From GWF2-38-10 sp964527595 (GTDB lineage Bacteria > Babelota > Babeliae > Babelales > RVW-14): 17,264 bases of DNA. Positions 13,853 to 17,264 of this stretch are shown here, piece by piece; positions within the stretch are counted from its first letter, which is position 1; every line of letters begins with the position of its first letter. The notes under the pieces are model-generated. The model was not told the DNA's origin. It did not search any database and saw only the letters and a program-made list of their open reading frames with translations. The position numbers and the translations under genes are program-made. The stretch lies in contig CAZGPI010000018.1 in NCBI GenBank assembly GCA_964527595.1, positions 1-17,264 on the forward strand, in the 5' to 3' direction.

Positions 13853-15064
13853 TTATATAGAGGGGTTATTTTTTTGCAAGTTTTTTACCGTCAAATTTGA
13901 TGTTTTTTTTGAATTATTTTTTTCAAGTTCAGTAAAAAGTTGTCGGGGGATTTCTTTGCTTACTTTTGAGCAATAAAGCGCATCGACATTATGTATATCT
14001 TCTAGTCCAAATGATGAGACGTGTTTGTAGCCGAGTGCCAAAAGATGTTCGGCAAGGGTATATTTAACGTGAACAATGTCTAGGTGTCCGCTGTGGGTAC
14101 TGCCAACCAAGGCGATTATGGTATCGGCGGCATTTGGTTTAGTGATATTCCAGAATGCATTTGCCTCAATCATTTCGTCCATGAATTGTGAATCTATCAA
14201 AGAAATACACAAATCCTGTTCAAACGGGTTAACAATTTTATAAGCAATGCGTCCATTAAATAACATGCCATGACTTTGTTGGTAGTGGTGACGTAATGTT
14301 GTAATTGGCTTATTTTGATCAAGGTCAGGAAATTCTCTTTTCCATTCTTTAGTGAGCGTTGTCCAATTTTGTGTGATCCTTTGTTTGATACCTGAATAAA
14401 TATTTTTAATCTTTTTGTCCGGGCTATCATTTTTGTATGAGTCGAGTGTTGAAACGGGTTTGAATATGCCATTAAGGGTTAAGGTCTTAATCTTTTGGTC
14501 CTGAAGCTTTTTAACCGAAGCGATGAGGTTCGGATTGGAGATATTTTGTCTCAATGCATCTTGGTTGAGCAGGGCCGTATAGCATAAAAATTGGCGACAC
14601 TCGAGGTTGATGATATCCAATTTTTTGATTGTGCTGTGATAGTATGGTGGAAAAAATGTTGGTGGCAACCCAATAAGCGATAAAAGGGTAAGTGTTCCCG
14701 GTTCCTTTGCATTAAGGCAATAAATAAGGTCTTTTTGCAGTATGGCTTGAAGCTTTTGGTCAATTGGATCATTAAACCATTGGCTCGCCAGCCGCTGATT
14801 TTCTACCAGGATTGATACTGAGGATTGTTTGTAATCTTTGAGTTGTTTTAAAAAATTGCACCATTGGGTTAGGTTGTTTTTTGGCGTGCCAATGACGTGG
14901 TTATCACCACACAAAACAATGCGTTGTGTTTTTACTGATCCATCTTTTTGCACAATTGTTTTGGTATAAACCGTAAAGCGGACAATGAGGCTGGTCAGTG
15001 GTGTGGATATAAACAAGAGGATGAATAAAAGCGCGGAGATTGTTTTAATTTTTATTTTTGGCAT
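13853..15064 (-). CDS. exported or membrane-anchored protein, possible TraB/TIKI-type fold
   Basis: The 403-aa product has an N-terminal hydrophobic segment (ISALLFILLFISTPLTSLIV, residues 9-28), either a signal peptide or an anchor. Two features recall the TraB/TIKI/EreA-ChaN superfamily. A G-x-x-H motif follows the first strand (VLCGDNH, residues 50-56), with a Glu in ILVEN at 85-89. A second G-x-x-H is near the C-terminus (ALVGSTH, 321-324), followed by a helix and L-x-x-L-G-Y. In that superfamily such His/Glu residues bind metal or heme. The middle is Lys/Asn-rich and unlike known members. Function is therefore a tentative inference. AAGGA lies eight bases upstream of the ATG. It is likely the first gene of a two-gene unit with 13405-13800. 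Confidence 0.6.
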   Translation of the reverse strand: MPKIKIKTISALLFILLFISTPLTSLIVRFTVYTKTIVQKDGSVKTQRIVLCGDNHVIGTPKNNLTQWCNFLKQLKDYKQSSVSILVENQRLASQWFNDPIDQKLQAILQKDLIYCLNAKEPGTLTLLSLIGLPPTFFPPYYHSTIKKLDIINLECRQFLCYTALLNQDALRQNISNPNLIASVKKLQDQKIKTLTLNGIFKPVSTLDSYKNDSPDKKIKNIYSGIKQRITQNWTTLTKEWKREFPDLDQNKPITTLRHHYQQSHGMLFNGRIAYKIVNPFEQDLCISLIDSQFMDEMIEANAFWNITKPNAADTIIALVGSTHSGHLDIVHVKYTLAEHLLALGYKHVSSFGLEDIHNVDALYCSKVSKEIPRQLFTELEKNNSKKTSNLTVKNLQKNNPSI

Positions 15065-15110
15065 AGTAGGTATCCTTGCGTTTTAGTTGGAGCGGCATAT
15101 TAATTTTATA

Positions 15111-15142
15111 TGCAGGCCGTTCCCTCCTGCACCTCCCTAAGG
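15111..15142 (-). repeat. dispersed palindromic repeat, copy C
   Basis: Read on the minus strand, CCTTAGGGAGG leads into arms TGCAGG and CCTGCA that enclose the same loop, AGGGAACGG. The arms differ from copies A and B but pair perfectly. It sits between the divergent genes at 15064 and 15149. Its outer end contributes most of the AAGGA ribosome binding site of the MutY-like gene. Confidence 0.8.
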
Positions 15143-15143
15143 A
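15139..15143 (+). promoter_or_regulatory. ribosome binding site that fixes the MutY-like start
   Basis: AAGGA lies five bases before ATG 15149. Four of its five bases belong to palindromic repeat copy C. An upstream in-frame ATG at 15110 would translate the repeat itself and has no ribosome binding site. Confidence 0.65.
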
Positions 15144-15148
15144 ATGGC

Positions 15149-16060
15149 ATGATTCATTTACACATTACTTTACCAGAAGATGGCAAATTAACACCAGCAA
15201 TGATTGATCGGTTCAATTTTGCCGTGTATGGGTATTATAAAGCAAATCGCCGCAGTTTTTCCTGGCGTGAACATATAACCCCTTATCGGGTTGTGGTTTC
15301 TGAGGTTATGTTACAACAAACCCAAACCGACCGAGTTGCTCAAAAATTCGATATTTTCGTTGAACAATTTCCAGATTTTCAGACTTTGGCCGCCGCACCA
15401 TTTGACCATGTTTTACGTTTTTGGAAGGGGTTAGGATATAATCGGCGGGCGCAAGCGCTGCAAAAAATAGCACGTTTGGTTGTTGACCAATATGCGGGAA
15501 TTTTGCCAGATGATCCAGAAATATTAAAAACATTCCCTGGGCTTGGACCGGCAACGGCCGCATCTATTATTGCATTTGCTTACAATAAGCCGAACGCGTT
15601 TATCGAGACCAATATACGGACCGTATTTATCTACACCTTCTTTCCTCAAGCAGTTTCTGCTGGGGAGGTGCCGGAGGGAACGGCCGGCTCTAATCTGCAT
15701 TTATCACAAATTAAGATTAGGGATTCAAATTTGATGCCTTTAATAGCCCAAGCCCTTGATCGCGTCAACCCTCGTCAATGGTACTATGCTTTAATGGATT
15801 ATGGCGTTATGCTTAAAAAAGAGGTGGGCAATATCAGTCGGCTAAGCGCTCATTACACAAAACAATCTCGATTTGAGGGTTCAGACCGTCAAATTAGGGG
15901 CCGCATTTTGCAAGTGCTTCTCGATTGTCCGGGAATTGGAGATGAAGATTTAATAGCAGAAATACGCAAAGAACCAGCTCGTATTATGCGTATATTAGAA
16001 GATTTGGTTCAAGAGAAATTTGTGTGTTGTCGGGGTGAGGGTTGGTGGTTAGTGAAGTGA
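15149..16060 (+). CDS. mutY: MutY-like adenine DNA glycosylase (HhH-GPD family)
   Basis: This base-excision repair enzyme is likely to remove A mispaired with oxidised G. SEVMLQQTQT (residues 51-60) carries the catalytic Glu (E52). WKGLGYNRRA is near 92-101. The helix-hairpin-helix FPGLGPATAAS is at 129-139. The following IETN (152-155) has Glu where MutY has the catalytic-site Asp (LDGN). The four Fe-S cysteines and the C-terminal NUDIX-like domain of classical MutY are absent. Instead there is ALMDYGVMLKK and a C-terminal segment QSRFEGSDRQIRG, as in the short, cluster-free MutY-like clade. Residues of about 166-187 are an extra insertion, of which 172-181 are encoded by palindromic repeat copy B. 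The start at 15149 excludes 13 residues encoded by copy C. pgeF follows 24 bases later. Confidence 0.85.
   Translation: MIHLHITLPEDGKLTPAMIDRFNFAVYGYYKANRRSFSWREHITPYRVVVSEVMLQQTQTDRVAQKFDIFVEQFPDFQTLAAAPFDHVLRFWKGLGYNRRAQALQKIARLVVDQYAGILPDDPEILKTFPGLGPATAASIIAFAYNKPNAFIETNIRTVFIYTFFPQAVSAGEVPEGTAGSNLHLSQIKIRDSNLMPLIAQALDRVNPRQWYYALMDYGVMLKKEVGNISRLSAHYTKQSRFEGSDRQIRGRILQVLLDCPGIGDEDLIAEIRKEPARIMRILEDLVQEKFVCCRGEGWWLVK
15662..15690 (+). repeat. dispersed palindromic repeat, copy B, inside a coding sequence
   Basis: GGGGAGGT leads into arms GCCGG (15670-15674) and CCGGC (15684-15688) that enclose the loop AGGGAACGG (15675-15683). It lies in frame within the MutY-like gene and encodes GEVPEGTAGS. 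Local base composition is GC-rich against AT-rich flanks. Confidence 0.8.
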
Positions 16061-16084
16061 AAGAAATTAAAAAAAGGGATTGAT

Positions 16085-16792
16085 ATGATAATTTATAAAG
16101 AAAATGGCATTTCGTTTTTTTTCGGTGATGCTCAAAGTTGTCCCGTCGAACGTATGGTTCCTGAATTTAAAGATTTTTGTGTCGAACTGACTAAAAAACC
16201 TGGCTGCCCGGCTCTTGTTATACAAGATCAGATACATGGAGTTGAGGGACGTTACCTTGATGCTCAATCTACATTTACAAAGCCCGTAAGCCTTTATGAG
16301 ACTCAGGGCGATTACTTAATTACCGATCAGCCTGGAGTTGGCATTGGTGTTTTGACCGCCGATTGTTTACCGCTTATTCTATTTGATAAACGCAATAATG
16401 TGGTTGCGGTTGTGCATGCAGGATGGAAGAGTGCTCTTGCGGGGATAACGGTCAAAACAATTGAACATATGCTCAAAAAACATTTTTTTAATCCTGCCGA
16501 TTTATTCGTTTACGTTGGTGCATGCGCAAAGGCATGTTGTTACGAAGTTCAGGCAGATTTTGTTGATAGGTTGGCCGGAAATCCATTAAAAGACCAAGTG
16601 TTAATTCGACGTAGTGGCAAAATATTTTTCGATCTTCCACTATTTAACAGAATTAGCTTAATTGATTTGGGGATCGATCCACGAAACATTAATGTAAAAT
16701 TTAATGATTGTACGATGTGCAATAAACAGTACCACTCAAATCGAAGAAATGGCCATGCGCGTTTATGCCAGATGACCGCGGTATGGTTGTAA
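16085..16792 (+). CDS. pgeF: PgeF/YfiH-family (laccase-domain) protein
   Basis: This family was formerly called polyphenol oxidase. Members act in peptidoglycan editing in E. coli, and some act as purine nucleoside phosphorylases or deaminases. Metal-binding residues are visible: H51 in QIHG, C94 in TADCLPLIL and H111 in VVHAGWK. The family's GACAKACCYEV, DLPLFN and CTMC...YHSNRR blocks follow. At 235 aa it is of normal length. AAGGGA lies five bases before the ATG. It follows the MutY-like gene by 24 bases and is probably cotranscribed, then ends before the terminator at 16804. The actual substrate here is unknown. Confidence 0.92.
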   Translation: MIIYKENGISFFFGDAQSCPVERMVPEFKDFCVELTKKPGCPALVIQDQIHGVEGRYLDAQSTFTKPVSLYETQGDYLITDQPGVGIGVLTADCLPLILFDKRNNVVAVVHAGWKSALAGITVKTIEHMLKKHFFNPADLFVYVGACAKACCYEVQADFVDRLAGNPLKDQVLIRRSGKIFFDLPLFNRISLIDLGIDPRNINVKFNDCTMCNKQYHSNRRNGHARLCQMTAVWL

Positions 16793-16803
16793 GAAATGAA
16801 ATT

Positions 16804-16840
16804 AAAAAGGGCCGGCCTCAAAAAATGGCCAGCCCTTTTT
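16804..16840. terminator. bidirectional terminator
   Basis: AAAAAGGGC, one mismatch, then GGCC pair with GGCC and GCCCTTTTT across a nine-base loop. The A5/T5 ends give a U tract in both directions. It lies between the convergent pgeF and ankyrin genes. Confidence 0.85.
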
Positions 16841-16870
16841 CTATCTATTTTTAAAATATCTAATAAAACC

Positions 16871-17264
16871 TTATTTTAGGCATCGACATTTTTTGCGCTT
16901 TGCTTGTTCTAGAAGCTCAATAATTTCGGCTTTTTTTTGTTTGTCTATTTCTTCTGAATATGCTTGGTGCTCTTCTAGTGCTATTGATAAAGCGGTGCGG
17001 CCATCCTCGCGGGAGGTATTGATGTTGATGATTTCTTTTTCAAGAAGAGCATTGACAAAGAAAGGGTTATTGCTGTGTACAGCATACATTAAGACCGTAA
17101 GCCCATCGCTATCGCGAGCATTAATATCAACCCCTTCTTTATCAAGAATAACTTGAAAAAGACTATTGTCTTTGCGGCACATTGCATACATTAAAATATT
17201 GTTTCCATTTGGACCTTGAATGTTAAGATCTATATCTTGTTGATCAAGTAGAAGTTCATTTAGC
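16871..17264 (-). CDS. ankyrin-repeat protein, C-terminal part (5' end outside the window)
   Basis: The reading frame stays open to the right edge of the window, so the gene is truncated by the window and not by mutation. About 130 residues are visible. At least three ankyrin-type units can be seen. One is LLLDQQDIDLN with GNNILMYAM. The next is GVDINARDSDGLTVLMYAV, and the last is INTSREDGRTALSIALE. The chain ends with a Lys/Cys-rich tail, KRKKCRCLK. Ankyrin repeats mediate protein binding and are often abundant in intracellular bacteria, where they may act on host proteins. Whether this protein is exported cannot be seen, because the N-terminus is missing. Confidence 0.85.
   Translation of the reverse strand, partial: LNELLLDQQDIDLNIQGPNGNNILMYAMCRKDNSLFQVILDKEGVDINARDSDGLTVLMYAVHSNNPFFVNALLEKEIININTSREDGRTALSIALEEHQAYSEEIDKQKKAEIIELLEQAKRKKCRCLK

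Overview
The window reads like a stretch of an AT-rich, host-associated bacterial genome. A membrane MutS-like ATPase, an ankyrin-repeat protein, a salvage deoxynucleoside kinase and many small exported proteins of unknown function sit around conventional bacterial cell-division genes. FtsZ is present and the exported-protein complement is unusual. The best inference is an endosymbiont or parasite lineage of the Candidatus Dependentiae (TM6) type. This is inference from gene content, since no rRNA is present to prove it.

Layout. Bases 1-184 hold tRNA-Ala(CGC) and tRNA-Val(CAC) on the + strand. A deoxynucleoside kinase (141-851, -) runs into the tRNA-Val gene from the other strand and stops inside its anticodon loop. 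A SpoU/RlmB-type rRNA methyltransferase (997-1749, +) follows and ends at a terminator. The core of the window is a compact division operon, ftsQ-ftsA-ftsZ (1962-5478, +), closed by a bidirectional terminator. ftsQ and ftsA overlap by ATGA.

From 5585 to 9134 lie three exported proteins: a 103-aa protein (-), a 696-aa repeat protein built of 20-residue units with 6-residue insertions (+), and a 185-aa protein with an internal duplication (-). A 515-base gene-free stretch (5897-6411) contains an orphan strong terminator and a GC-rich segment. A 574-base stretch (9135-9708) contains paired AT-rich palindromes and the remains of a Cro/CI (XRE) repressor gene broken by two in-frame stops.

From 9709 to 13408 (+) come a signal-bearing, probably membrane-bound MutS-family ATPase, a Nudix hydrolase, and a tandem pair of paralogous exported proteins. 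On the - strand, 15064 to 13405 encodes a probable TraB/TIKI-fold exported protein and a small exported protein or lipoprotein. A MutY-like DNA glycosylase and PgeF (15149-16792, +) form a short operon ended by a terminator. The window closes with the C-terminal part of an ankyrin-repeat gene (-).

The most interesting structure is a dispersed palindromic repeat seen three times (11921-11950, 15662-15690, 15111-15142 reversed). It has a conserved purine-rich 5' block, a conserved nine-base loop AGGGAACGG, and stem arms that differ between copies but still pair. One copy lies in frame inside the MutY-like gene and encodes an extra peptide. Another sits immediately upstream of that same gene and helps form its ribosome binding site. 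The behaviour recalls the Rickettsia palindromic elements that insert into genes, but the sequence is not one I can name.
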